Assembly (NCBI RefSeq): GCF_950023065.1
Contig: NC_088678.1
Location: 81,501,590 to 81,565,589, forward strand
From: Planococcus citri
Taxonomy: Eukaryota; Arthropoda; Insecta; Hemiptera; Pseudococcidae
Reading direction: 5' to 3'
Length of the DNA: 64,000 nt
Shown here: in pieces, positions 1 through 12,466 of the stretch
Position numbering within the stretch: the first letter of the stretch is position 1
Layout: every line of letters starts with the position of its first letter
The notes under the pieces: model-generated
What the model saw: only the letters and a program-made list of their open reading frames with translations
Databases searched by the model: none
Told to the model about the DNA's origin: nothing
Position numbers and translations under genes: made by a program

Positions 1-1085
1 AAAAATTACCAAAATTACCAGTATTTCATCGAAATTAATTACCAAACCACTGTGTAATTACCAAAAAGTACCAAAATTACCCGTAATCTATCCAAATCAA
101 CAAAATACTAGTAATTCACCAATAATTACCAAAGAACCAGAAATCTACCAAAATTACCAAACCACCGTGTAATTACCAAAAAATACCAAAATTACCAGAA
201 ATTTACCAAAATTACCAAACCACTGTGTAATTACCAAAAATTACCAAAACTATCAGCAATTTACCAAAATGACCAAACTGCTCTGTAGTTACCAAAAATT
301 ACAAAAATTACCAGTATTTCATCGAAGTCAATTACCAAACCACTGTGTAATTACCAAAAATTACCAAAATTACCCGTTCTCTATCCAAATTAACAAAATA
401 CTAGTAATTCGCCAATAATTACCAAAGAACCAGAAATCTACCAAAATTACCAAACCACCGTGTTATTACCAAAAAATACCAAAATTACCAGCAATTTACC
501 AAAATTACCAAACCACTGTGTGATTACCAAAAATTACCAAAATTACCCGTAATTTATCAAAATTAACAAAATACTAGTAATTCACAAATAATTACCAAAA
601 TACCAGTAATTTACCAAAATTACCAAAATACCGTGTAATTACCAAAAATTACCGGTATTTTATCAAAATTACCAAACCTCTGTACAGGGTGGCCAGAAAT
701 ATCGGGTACCCCTAAGAAAGTTTTTCATTAAAAATATAGGTTGGCAACGTGAAATAGATGCATATGATTGATGGAATGTAAAATGTTATCTCTCCAGTCC
801 AACAACCAATCATGTGTTATCATTATTATCATTCACTGTGACCAACCGAAGTATTAGTTAGAAAACTTTTTTAGGGGTACCCGATATTTCTGGCCACCCT
901 GTATAATTTCTACCAAAAATTACCAAATTCACCAAAATTTGCCAATAATTACTAAACCACCAGTAATTTACCAAAAGTTGACAATAAATTACCAGAAATG
1001 TATGTACCAAAATTACCAAACCATCAAAAATTACCTATCTCCAGTAATTTACCATGCACTATCAGTCGTTTACCAAAAATTTACC
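1..1085. repeat. Degenerate TACCAAAATTACCA tandem array
   Basis: The stretch is built almost entirely from variants of TACCAAAATTACCA, often joined by short phrases such as ACCACTGTGTAATTACC and ACTAGTAATTCACC that recur about every 180 to 250 bases, which suggests a higher-order unit. It runs off the left edge, so its full size is unknown. A TIR element interrupts it at 685-901. No frame across it looks coding. Confidence 0.85.
685..901. mobile_element. 217-bp MITE with TA target duplication, copy 1
   Basis: The ends are inverted repeats, CAGGGTGGCCAGAAATATCG on the left and its complement on the right, extending about 35 bp with few mismatches. A TA dinucleotide flanks each side (683-684 and 902-903), as expected for Tc1/mariner-type insertion. 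It lies inside the TACCAAAATTACCA array, so it inserted after the array formed. A second copy sits at 25227-25439 with the same interior, including a shared ATGCATATGATTG. It encodes no protein. Confidence 0.85.
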
Positions 1086-4000
1086 CATTAGTTTGGCCAC
1101 AATGACCAGAGTTTACCAAAAATGGGCATTCATTTATGAAAAATTGACCAGTATTATTGCCAAACCAACAGAACTTATAACTAAAAAAAACTACTTTGGT
1201 GCACAAAAAAATCGCCATTAATTTATCAGCAATTAAAATTAATTTTGGAAGACCACATAATATGATTTTTGGAATTTGATTACAAAATTTTGGTAGTTTT
1301 TTGTTCTCTTTCAACAAAATGTCAAAGATTTTCGTGACTTTGTTCTTTGCTCACCTAAACAGGAATTTTTTTGAAAATTTAAAAACATAAGAATTTCGTT
1401 GGTTTGCCAAACTATTTCCAAATTTTAAGATTCCAAAATTAAATTTCGAAATCGACCGCCCCCTCCCTTCCCGCCATCTCATCCCAATTCATTACAATAA
1501 CAAAAAAAAACTTTTTGATCGAGAAATTTGAAAAAAAAAACAAAAAAATGAAGTAGCAACCAAAATTGAATTTACTTGTACGTTGCAAATACTATGTAGG
1601 TATGTACTTTCAGGAGGAAAGGGGAGGGGAGGGGAGGGGAGGGGGGATGGGAGGGGGTAGAAATTTCCACAATTTTGCGAATTTTCTTGCCGCGGTCATG
1701 ATAACTATAATTTCCTGATTCCATCAAAATACAAAACTTCCGCCCTCCCGAATCGAGTAATGGCAATTTTGAGCTGTTCTGGAGTCTCCATCCAAGGATT
1801 TCTTTCCGATAATACATAGAAATTCGTGAAGATGCATAAAAGGTCGTTAAAGCAATTACACTTGAAACTGGAAATTTATCAGCTAACTTCGTGTAATAAG
1901 TGAAGTGAAGGTACGAGGTACCTTATTCGTTGAGTACTTTTCTCTTCAAACAAACGTACGTAGATAAAAATTTTATTAACGCAGAACGCAGCATATGTGT
2001 AGATTTTACGAATATTACGCATAAACATGCGAATATGCATCGCAGCTTAGCGCTTTATAATAATAATCTTTATGGCTAGATAGGTAGTCGACCATTCGTA
2101 TAATAACGTTTACATGTACATACAGTACAAGCTCTCGCGGATAGCAGAATGAAAAAAAGGAGAAGAAAACAAACGTCATATTATTATAGACGTATAGCTA
2201 AACGAATAACCGATAACGCCAAAGTTCATTTAATACATACATAACGACGCCTCGTCGTATCGTAATTATGTACTTATTATAAAACAATAAAAAATATCTC
2301 GCTTTTACGCGTGCTCTGGCGTATACTCGTAAATTAATGTACCTATAGGTTATTATACGTATGTACAGCAATACCTCGTAATATGTATTTTTTTGCCTTA
2401 CTCAACCATAAACCATACCTGCGAACTTTTTTTTTTTTACTGTATTTCACTTTTCTTCAATAACTTACTACTACACTACACCTACACATACTCGCAGAAG
2501 CCAGCTAGTTTTCACCCAGAGCTGAAAAAAAATCACGTGTCGCCAATTTTTCCACAGACTATGAAGATTAACTTATCGCACTGTTGTTCACTTTTTAGGG
2601 TTTGAAAAAATGAAGAAAGGGTTAAAAATGCAATCTCCTACCAGACAAATCAAAAGATCCTCATTCATCGCATCCACACATTGAAAAAATCTGACCTGTC
2701 TTATCCTCTTCCCTTTCTTTCTCACCTATCGCATTCCAAAAACTTCATGTTATTCCAGACAAGTCACACTTTACTTATATTTGCTCAAGAGTTCATTTGT
2801 CTACTCAATTACTCATCTTTGAAGTTTTCTGATCCATCGACAAATATAGGTAAGCCAAGTATCATGCACGATGATTTCAAACCACAGAAAACGAAATACA
2901 TATTTTCCATTTTACCGCCAAAACACGCGCATAATTCGTTATTCCGAGAAAAAACATCGCTTTGAATATCCAAGTACGAAGCAGCATACTTGAAATCGAC
3001 TCTTATCATTCACAACGTCGTGTTGGGTAATTTTTTTTTGCTTTCAACGAAAATTTTCCACACGAATTCGCATGATATCGTCATAATCTGAAGAGGGGGG
3101 GGGGAGGGTGATAATTTTTTCGAAAATCATCGACGGCAAAATTCATCAATCATCAAATAATCCGTGAACTTTTTGATGGTGTTTATGAAACATTTTTTCG
3201 ACAACAGTACAAAATTAAAGCATTCCCAATATTACTCGAAGCATCAGGAATCAGGATTTGATGACGAATGGAGGAGGAGGAATTTCAGTATAGGCATCAA
3301 AAGGGGGGCTTCTTCGATCCGAAAATGAAAAAAATATTCAGACAGCGAATCTCGGAGAGTAATTTTCACCTCACGAGCCTATTTACGAGGAAATTAGTGA
3401 GCAGCAGGATTTTTTAAAACATCGAAATTTCGCCTAGGCAAGGTGGAAGGGTTAGAATACCTCACAAATTTGAAAGAAATCAGCAACTGAAAAATGTTTG
3501 AAAAGATTGGGAGCCTTCTCAGCTGTTCCAAGTCTCTCAAGCCTCAACTCAGAGTATATTTTACTTTCATAATCCCAAGATTTTTGAATCAGACTAATTT
3601 TCGTAATTTTCAAAACTGTTGAAGTACACGACCCGCGACCTCTATCATCCAGTTTTGAAGCTAGAAAAAGTCAACGGGGAAACAAAATCTTCGAAAATGG
3701 AAGAAATACTCATTTTTAAAATTTTGGGACATTCAACTCTCTCGCCCATTAATATGACATGTTTTCAAATTTTTATTTTAAAAACATAATCTTTGTACCT
3801 ACGTACGAGAAAGCTAAACAAGAAAAAATCACAATCATTCACGCAATGATTACAACCACATTACGGTTTTGAATAATCCAAGTTGATAATGAAATGACTC
3901 AACGATAAGGTTATTTTTTGCGAATGGAAACCGACGACGCGATGATGCGCTATTAAAATATTTACACGACGAAAAAATACCTAGCAATAGATAATATTGG

Positions 4001-4326
4001 TCTCGTATCTATGAGTGTCTGCGAACGGTTGAGACTTGAATAGATGGAGCTGATAGTGTTCGTAATTGAAATATCTGCCTCGTCATGGTATGGTTCAACT
4101 TTGAACCGAAACATTCAATTTTTATTTCACTTTCACACTCAAAAGAATCGCTCAATTTTTTTTCCTTTACGTGGAACTTGAAGACTAAAGTACGAGTAAT
4201 TATGCAAGGTCGCACTCTATTTCAAAGCCAGACCTATTTTTTAGTTTTATTTTTGACACGATAAAGTGTAAAATTCGAACCCAACATGCTATTAATTTTC
4301 CTCCAAAGTCAGCACATAAAACTGCT
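1086..4326. other. Unassigned AT-rich DNA with one G-quadruplex-like tract
   Basis: I see no convincing exon here. Short open frames are AT-rich and lack splice or codon signatures. A run of GGGGA units at about 1619-1658 has many closely spaced G-runs and could form a G-quadruplex. The rest contains simple A/T runs and a G-run near 3097. Nothing else is supportable. Confidence 0.5.
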
Positions 4327-5600
4327 GGGTCATTCCATGTCAACTCAACCAACGTTTTTGAGTCATGTCTTTCGATTTCGCTCAAATTTTTTTTACAATA
4401 TATACCCATCCAGTAAGTAAGAACCCCGCAATTAGTTTGGTCCCAGCCCCCTCAGGGGGGCGGGTGGGGGGCTTCCATTATTTTCACATTGTCTCGAGGT
4501 ACTCAACTTCAGCAGCCCGTTCCTCCAAAACTATGATACTTTGATCAAAACTGATTTCACAGTTCGAAAGGGCATTGCATTTAGAACTTTTCAAGCATTT
4601 TGAAATTTTCAAAAGTTGAAAGTCGAACTTTCACATTGAAAGTTCAAATTTCAAAATGGCGCTGTAAGTGGGAGCGATCATTTAAAATTTTGAAAAAACT
4701 TCCATAAATGTACCTTTGATGCTTTTTTGAAATATTCAAGTTTCGAGATGGGATCTCTCAATGGAGGGGGAGCACCCCTCCCCCAATTTTGGGCAAAAGT
4801 TTTGAAAGAAAATCTGGGGCATGTGATATATCGAATTCTATGTTTTTGGTGACGCTGAACACGAATATGACGTCAGATTTTTGATAGGACCCCAACCACG
4901 GCCCCCAGCACCTCCCCAAAGGGGGTAGAAGTTGAAAAAAGTGTTTTGTTCGCGTGACACATTGGAATAGTATGTTTTTGGTGACGCTGAACACGAATAT
5001 GACGTCAGATTTTTGATTGGACCCCATTCACGACCCCAAACAATTTTTTTTAGGCTTTTACCTATTGAGGGAGGTTCTGGGGGCCATGGGTGAAGTCGAG
5101 TCGAAAAACTAAGGCAATATTCGTGTTCAGCGATATCGAAAACATACTATTCCATGTGTCACACGAACAAAACACGTTTTTTCAACTTTTACCCCCTTTG
5201 GGGAGGTGCTGGGGGCCGTGGATGGGCCCTATCAAAAATCTGACGTCATATTCGTGTTCAGCGTCACCAAAAACATAGAATTTGATATATCACATGCCCC
5301 AGATATTCTTTCGAAAGTTTTGTCCAAAATTGGGGGTGGGGTGCTCCCCCTCCATTGAGAGATCCCATCTCCAAACTTAAATATTTCAAAAAAGCATCAA
5401 AAGGTACATCTATGGAAGTTTTTTCAAAATTTTAAATGGTAGCTCCCACTTACAGCGCCATTTTGAAATTTGAACTTTCAATTTCAAAGTTCAACTTTCA
5501 ACTTTTGAAAATTTTAAAATGCTCAAAAAGTTCTAAATGCAATGCCCTTTTAAACTGTGAAATCAGTTTTGATCAAAGTATCATAATACATCGAAATCAA
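4327..5600. repeat. Long inverted repeat (foldback unit A)
   Basis: Two arms of about 500 bp, roughly 4532-5050 and 5060-5590, are near-complementary around an axis near 5060, so a transcript would fold into a long hairpin. The left side starts with GGGTCATTCCATGTCAA, a terminal motif shared with the units at 15832, 17791 and 23390; the matching right terminus is missing. Each arm carries ATGACGTCAG-type motifs in a segment around CGCTGAACACGAATATGACG, and the left arm has that segment twice. The unit at 17791-19392 is a relative. No transposase is visible. Confidence 0.8.
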
Positions 5601-8430
5601 TTTTTAGCAAATTTTCAAAAATCCAAAAATGATAATTTTCTAAAATGATTTCGTTTTTTTTTCAACTTCAGGTAAAAATCATGAAAGTTCTAAAACAATA
5701 ATAACGACTCATGTACACCAAATTTCACAATTTTCAACCATTCTGGAACCTCCAGGGCGACTTTCGATTTTTCCAGAATTTTTGAATTTCTCCAGAAGTT
5801 GGGAAAATTTACTCGAGCAGCTAAAATCGAGTCATGACCCATTCTGAACCAGTTCAACGAGTAGTTCTTTCAAAATTTCAGCTACTAAAATTGATTTTCC
5901 GATTTTTAGCGAGTTTTTAAAAATTCAAAAGAGACGATTTTCTGAAATTTGAGGTACATTTATCATTAAAACTGACGAAAATAGTTTCTAAAGCTGTAAC
6001 ATCGACTTCTCTACACAGAATTCCACCATTTCTAGCAATTCCGGTGCCCCTGGAGTAATTGTCGATTATTCCAGAATTTTTGAAATTTTCCAGAAAATTG
6101 GGAAAATTGACTTGGCCAGCTATAGTAGTCGAGTTTTGGTATATTTTCAACCTGTCCCACGAGTTTCTTCACAATTTGGGAACTCTTTGAAACAAAAAGG
6201 CAAAATAATTTTTAAAAAACCGTCATTTCTGGGTTTTTAAAAATTTGCCAAAAGCGGAAAAATCAACCGGTGGGAGGGGGGGGGGGGTGAAATTTTGGTT
6301 GTGGGGATTCCAGACTTTGCTCTTTCTAAAATTTACACTCGAGTTCGAATCAAAGTCGGTCATCTTGAGTGGCTTTCTTGTGAAACACAAAATAAAAACT
6401 CAAAACTGCCCTCATTTTCAGATTAAGCATACCAAAATCCAGGTGTTTTTTTCATTCAAACAAGGCGAGAGTTGACCCAAAATAAAATTAATTCAGGGTT
6501 CTTTTTATGCTTCACTGCACCTTCTTCTAAAAATGATGAAACATTTGTCGAAATTCACGCAACTTGAATCCATCATTTCATAATCGAACCTAAAATTTTA
6601 GTCGAAAAAAACCACGAATTGAAAACAGAAAACAAAAGAGAAACTTCATCACCATTTTTTTTGAAAAATTCTTCAACTTGATAAAATTTTTCGACACAAG
6701 CCACACACGTTTTCAAAATCTTAAAACTCCAGGGCACAGTCCACACCCCACCTCCCATAATATCTCCTACTCCACCTCCCAGCAAAAGGCTATTGCCCCG
6801 GGAATCTCATCGCGATAAATCAACGAATGGAGTAATTTTTCTTATTGATCAGTTCAGTTCAATTCACGTTTACGTATATGAAAAGAATGAAGATAGAGAT
6901 AGCTACACTACTCTCTCTCGTTATCTCATCGAGTTAAATTTATCGTACATAAAAATATTATACCAACGAGATGTACGTACACGTATATTACATACGAATA
7001 TCTATACAGTATACACGTAGAAGAAAAAAAAAACGAAAACAAAACTCAAGAACATACAGGAAAAAATATTCGGTTGATACGAGGCCAATGACCTTCACCC
7101 CTTTCAATTAACAAGACGATTGTTTATACCGTTGCAATATACTTATTGCAGATAAATCGGCAATTTTTTCCATTCCAACAAACGAATAATAAGGTAATTC
7201 TATAGGTAGCTAGCTAATTGCCTCTCTCGTACGAATCCAAGTTGAAATAACTCTAAACATAATATTATTAGTATTTTTACACCTGTAAACTTCCAATAAT
7301 TAATTGTATAAGGCATAAATATACCGCAATAAACACTCGCAATCAACTTGGAATATTTCAAATATTCCAGCCATCAAGTGCATATAGTGTTGTCGATTAG
7401 TATACCTAATTGTTCTCGGGGATTTTTTCTTCTTTTTTACCCCAAAAGCAAAGGTCATACTTGCATAGGGTACGACGCATGCGGCTTACGTTCATTTCCG
7501 ATACCGATTTTCTCTCGCACACTTGGTCGAAAATATGTATACCTCTTTGAAGTATCTATCTCTATGTACGAGAATCGAGATTCGGATTCGGTTATTTTTT
7601 CCCATTCTCAACGTACAAAACAAATAAACTCGACGCAGCAGAGGTCAAAGGTAACAGAACTATGCAATTGTCAAAACTTTCCTATTTAGAACAGTGGTAT
7701 TTGATTTACACGATCTCGTATCCAGTACCTTATAACTTATCACGATGAACCGAATCGTAATCTTGTGCAAAATATTAATAATTTCAGACTCGATACTCTA
7801 CGATGACTTGTTAATTTTCAAAAAATAAATATACCCTGCTAACGAATTCTACTCCCACGAACGTGCAAATTACATCATCTACGTACTTAATCTATATCTA
7901 AGACAAAAAACACAATTTATTACCTTAAATATCTAATCCTTAGGTAATTGTGCCTTTGCACAGCGTCAATTTCCATGTTTCAGCTTAGACGAATTTCACC
8001 CACAGGCCACAATACACTTCACATAATATCACACCGACAATAATACGAGTTGAAAATACGAACAAAAACCGAAAAAAATACAAAATTTTTCTACATAAGG
8101 TGCACCAAAATTTGGGTATTGAAAAAAACCTCGAAACCCGGAACCCGATCAACGTTTACTTCCGCGAAAACCCCTTAGTCATAAGTTGGCTCGACGGTGG
8201 TGAAAATACACACGAGTATTATCGCGACACGAATTATTTCAAACCATCGATAGAATAATAGAATAGAAGAACGGTAAAATTAACGCGAAAAAAACACCAA
8301 CGATTCGCGAAGAAAACGAACAAATTTCCTCAAAATATTATTTCAATTCGCGCACATATCGCACTCGATTTACCAATAATTATTACAATTACGAGTATTA
8401 CGACGAACGAAGAAAATAGTGTCAATATAG
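5601..8430. other. Unassigned intergenic DNA
   Basis: No exon, RNA gene or complete mobile element is recognisable. 5640-6200 contains degenerate repeat phrases such as CTGGAACCTCCAG and TTCCAGAATTTTTGAA that recur elsewhere in the window. 6860-8430 is ordinary AT-rich sequence with scattered CpG. Open frames here have no supporting splice sites or recognisable composition. Confidence 0.45.
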
Positions 8431-8700
8431 TATGTGCCGTATATCAAAAAAGATGAAGCTGGAGTGTATAGGAAAGAGAAGTAGCGTGTTATGTTATCGG
8501 TGTGGCGACCGCGTGTTTCGGCACAAGTCGTTGACCTCGGTAGTCGGTCGGCGTCCCCGTTTACCGCACCGCGCCCCATCCGAAATGCTTCACTATCGGC
8601 AGCAGCTGCCGTGACGTAGACCAGCCATTCCGTGGTGGGGATGTCGTTTCGTGTATCACAACTGTGCTTTGAGGGGAATCACTACAATTCCTCCTAATGC
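8430..8700. promoter_or_regulatory. GC-richer CpG patch, possible promoter or 5' exon
   Basis: This stretch is visibly richer in G, C and CpG than the flanks, for example around 8505-8640 with GTCGGTCGGCGTCCCCG and GGCAGCAGCTGCCG. In an AT-rich insect genome such patches often mark transcription starts. I cannot attach it to a gene: the nearest plus-strand coding sequence is a broken LINE, and no clear minus-strand exon lies to the left. Short open frames in it are not protein-like. Confidence 0.25.
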
Positions 8701-8942
8701 CTGCCTAAAAACGTAAACGCAACCCCCTTCCGCGAAATGCCCGTTAGGCAGTTTAACCATGTGACTTTTCCCCTCGTCATCGTTGAATCACTCATCGACA
8801 CTGTCGTAATCGTAATCGCAATTCACTCGCACTCATTCACGATCAGATGAATTGAAAGCTTACGATGGGTAATGGTTTTTAAACTTTCGAACTTTGCAAT
8901 TCCGATGTCACCAACCCTTCTTCCAAGTAGGACAAGCTACAC

Positions 8943-9620
8943 TCTATCTTTTTTGATCTTGAAAAGGCATTTGATAAAGCCCGGCGTTATAAAATTCTCC
9001 AAAAATTACATTCCATTGGAATTAGAGGACATTTGGCTTACTTTATTCAGAATTTCTTAACAAACCGTACTTTTAGAGTGAGAGTTGACAATACATACTC
9101 AGAATTTTTTGAAATTGAAAATGGAGTCCCCCAAGGTTCAGTTCTTAGCACAGTCTTATTTATACTTTTGATTGATGACATTTCCAATGTTGTTTCTAGA
9201 CCCATTTCTCTGAGAATCTTTGCTGATGATATAAACATTTCCTTTCGTTCAAATAATATTCAACTAGCTCTTCAAGTAATCCAAGAAACCCTTGAAAAAA
9301 TTGAATCATGGGCAGATTCAAATGGTCTAACCTTCTCTGAGTCAAAAACCCACTGTATACTTTTCACCAAAAAAAATAAGATTCCTCCAGACCTCATCCT
9401 CAACTTCAAAGGACACTCTTTAGAATTCAAAACCACAACTAAATTTCTCGGCTTAACTTTTGATAGAAAACTAAATTGGACTCCTCATTTTCTAAAAGTA
9501 AAATCAGATATCATGAAACGCCTAAATCTGTTGAAAATAATCAAAAACACCAAGTATAAACCATCTCGCAAACTCCTACTTCACTTGTATAAATCTCTAA
9601 TTCGCAGTAAAATTGAGTAG
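8943..9620 (+). pseudogene. LINE reverse transcriptase fragment
   Basis: This frame carries the LINE RT core: FDLEKAFD (motif A), NGVPQGSVLS (motif B) and FADDINISF (the FADD catalytic box), followed by the palm-thumb part with FLGLTFDRKLNW. These are the standard RT motifs that copy element RNA at the target site. An internal ATG at 9033 is not the true start because motif A lies upstream in the same frame. The TAG at 9618-9620 replaces a codon after IRSKIE; the same frame then stays protein-like until about 9900, so this is a point-mutated stop. The copy cannot make an intact enzyme. Confidence 0.85.
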
Positions 9621-9912
9621 GGAAGCCCATGTTTTACAAATATCTCAAATAAAACTTCAAATATCCTAAAAACAATTCAAAATTCAGCCCTAAGGATCTG
9701 TTTAGGAGCCCTCTATTCCTCTCCAATAGATAGCCTATATTGTGAAGCAGCAGAATTACCCCCAGATTTCAAAAGAACTCTCATAACTAACAAATTCATC
9801 TCAAATGCATCCACCAACCCTTCCCATCCACTCCAAAACTCAATTAACCCACCCAACCCCCAACATTTTGATCATATAGAAGGACCCATGACCTATTTCT
9901 AATTTCATCACA

Positions 9913-10905
9913 ATGTTGAATGATCTTCAAATCAATCCCAAAACTCTCATCCAAAAACCAATATTATACCCCCCTTGGCTTCTAAAACCTCCTCAAGTCA
10001 ACCTACAGCTTATTAACTACCCAAAAAATAGCCACTCTCCATTAGTAATAAAACAGAACTATCTTGAACTTTTATCAGAATACAAAAAATTCAATCTTTG
10101 CTTTACAGATGGATCAAAAATACCAACACTTCACACAGGATATGCATACTCTATAAATGATAGAATTTCAAATTTTAAAATCCATAACTGTTCTTCAATC
10201 TACACTGCCGAACTCACAGCTATTTCCCACTGTCTCTGTGACATACTCACTTATGAATCAGAAAATAAGTCCTTCTTAATTCAAAGTGATTCCCTCAGCT
10301 CACTAACTGCTATCCAAAATCTTTTTTCCGATCACCTTCTAATTCAAAATATTCATAAAACTCTATTTGACTTACAAAATTCAAACTTCTTCATACAGTT
10401 TATGTATGTACCCAGCCACGTTGGAATCTTAGGAAATGAAATTGTAGATATTAATGCAAAATCTGCCACCATCCTTTCTCCCCTTATATTTATCACAGCT
10501 GACGACCTCAAATCTATCTTCACCCAAAGCACACTTAAGAAATGGCAAAACTTTTGGTCCCTCCAAACCACAAACAAGCTCTTTCAACATAAAAAATTAG
10601 TCCATCCTTGGAAAAACCTCTCCCACTTAAACAGACTTGAAGAAATCATTATAACCAGACTGAGAATTGGCCACACAAAAATCACACATAATCACCTCTA
10701 TGAAAAGGCCCCAAAACCCACATGTCAATTCTGCCTCTCAGAACTTATATCTGTCCAACACTTACTATTTCAATGTCCCTCCTTACATCAGCACAGACTG
10801 TCCCTACAAATAGATGAAAGATCCCTATTCATACCAGACGACCCTTCCGAAATTAAAAAATTCTTAGACCTAATTAAAAAACTTGACCTTACCAACTCGA
10901 TTTAA
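9913..10905 (+). pseudogene. LINE RNase H and C-terminal CCHC segment
   Basis: This 330-residue frame is the downstream part of the same LINE polyprotein, shifted by one base relative to the RT frame. RNase H landmarks appear in order: CFTDGSKIP (first Asp), YTAELTAISHCL (Glu), IQSDSLSSL (second Asp) and VPSHVGILGNEIVD (His and last Asp). A CxxC...H....C segment (CQFC...HLLFQC) lies near the end, as in I-like elements. The apparent start Met is internal to the original polyprotein. A short 3' UTR and poly(A) follow. Confidence 0.85.
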
Positions 10906-10948
10906 ATCTCATACGACGGGTGTAATAATCAAGTAATTACAAACACCC

Positions 10949-10975
<27 letters not shown>

Positions 10976-10979
<4 letters not shown>

Positions 10980-12431
10980 GACAAAATAGGTTGTTTTTGA
11001 AAATATAAAAGTTATGTCCTGAAAAAGTGAAGAATTGTGAATTTTCGAGAGCTTTTTCCTCGCCTCGCTCGGGCCCCATTCATATATTTGAAACTACATT
11101 ATAATTTTCTAAAAACTGAAAATGCTGAAGCTCTCGCTCTCGGGCTACATCATCTTCCTTTTGTTTTCTGGAGATCAAAGTTGGAGGGTTGAAAAATTGA
11201 CTTCTCACATCGAAAATAATGTCGTTTTTTTTTTTTGAAAAAATTATTAATTTTCAAAAGCTTTTGCCCTCACTTCGACCGAGTCTTTATCTCTATTTTT
11301 GGAAATATTTCCTGAAAACTATTGTTAAAATTTTTAAATGTTGAAGCTATACGAATTAATAAATTTTTTCAAATCTTTTGCTCTCGCTTCGCTCGGGTAA
11401 ACTTGAATTCTGCAGCGCAATTTTTCAAAAATTTTCAAGAATGCAAAATTATTAGCTTCAGAAATTCAAAAAACATGACCACATGATTACGTACAGACTT
11501 GGTACCAATGCAAAAAAGTGCAAAATAGAGAAAAAAGGTGCGAAATTTCATTCAATTCAAAAAAATAACTTTAGCACCCAAAAAAGCTAGAAAAAGCTTA
11601 ACCAGAAAAAAATCATCGAAATTCAAATTTAAAAAAAAAAAAAAAACTTGAAAAAACTAGCAAAAGCTCAAAACTGATAATTATCAACACTTCGAAAGTA
11701 AACTAAATAAAAATGCAAAAAAGAAGCTTGAAAAAAATATGGAAACATAATCGAAAAAACGTGCCGAACTAATGAGAAAAATTGCAAAATTGAAAGATGA
11801 GGGGGGGGGAGGTCGTCCAACGAAATAAGGAGGAACTAAATAAATTTAATCTTGTCTGTAATCACTTCAAAAAATTAAACACAAAAATTCCAATTGTAAA
11901 ATTGCAGAAATTTTGACACGAGCGAGCAATTGATCAAAAACATGATTCGAGTGTTGAGAAAGAATGAACGATAGGTTTGTTTTTTTTACACGGATTTTGG
12001 CAGATTTAAAATCCACGAGAATCTGCTAGGATAGTAGCTTTTGAAAATGGATTTTGGATTTTACCTGAAGAGGGAAGACTTCTGATGTTTTGAAAGTTTG
12101 TGGTGGGGGGATCTAAAAAGTGTTTAAAAAAGAGATTCAAAAAACGTCCAAAAACCAGATTTTTGAGAATCCGAGTAAAAAAACAAACCTAATAATTGTA
12201 AAAAATTCCGTAAGTAAAATCATTTTAGAACAGAAAACTTATTAAAATCAAAGGTAAGGAACGGGGGAGGGGAGCTTATAGTCCAAATTTGGAAAAATAA
12301 TTACTTATAGTGATTTGTGAATATCATTTTAAAAATTCGAATACGAAAAAATGTGCCGTGTTTCAGAAAGGAAAAAAATTCTCAATTTCGCGAGAAAAAG
12401 ACATTAAAACCTGGCAAAAATTGACACGTTT

Positions 12432-12466
<35 letters not shown>

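Larger units (their letters stand above)
8931..10975 (+). mobile_element. 5'-truncated, broken non-LTR retrotransposon (LINE)
   Basis: Open frame begins right after a stop at 8928-8930, in the middle of a reverse transcriptase domain (motif FFDLEKAFDKA). It continues through the RT to an RNase H domain and ends in a poly(A) run at about 10951-10975. The endonuclease and ORF1 are missing, as expected of 5' truncation during target-primed integration. The frame is broken by a TAG at 9618-9620 and by a one-base shift near 9890-9912. RT plus RNase H plus a terminal CCHC-like segment places it in the I/R1/Jockey group. The exact clade was not resolved. Confidence 0.88.

Noticed and set aside
1..1085. 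Regularly repeated short units resembling a CRISPR array
   Set aside because: Units are degenerate, directly adjacent and AT-rich with no unique equal-length spacers, in a eukaryotic genome.
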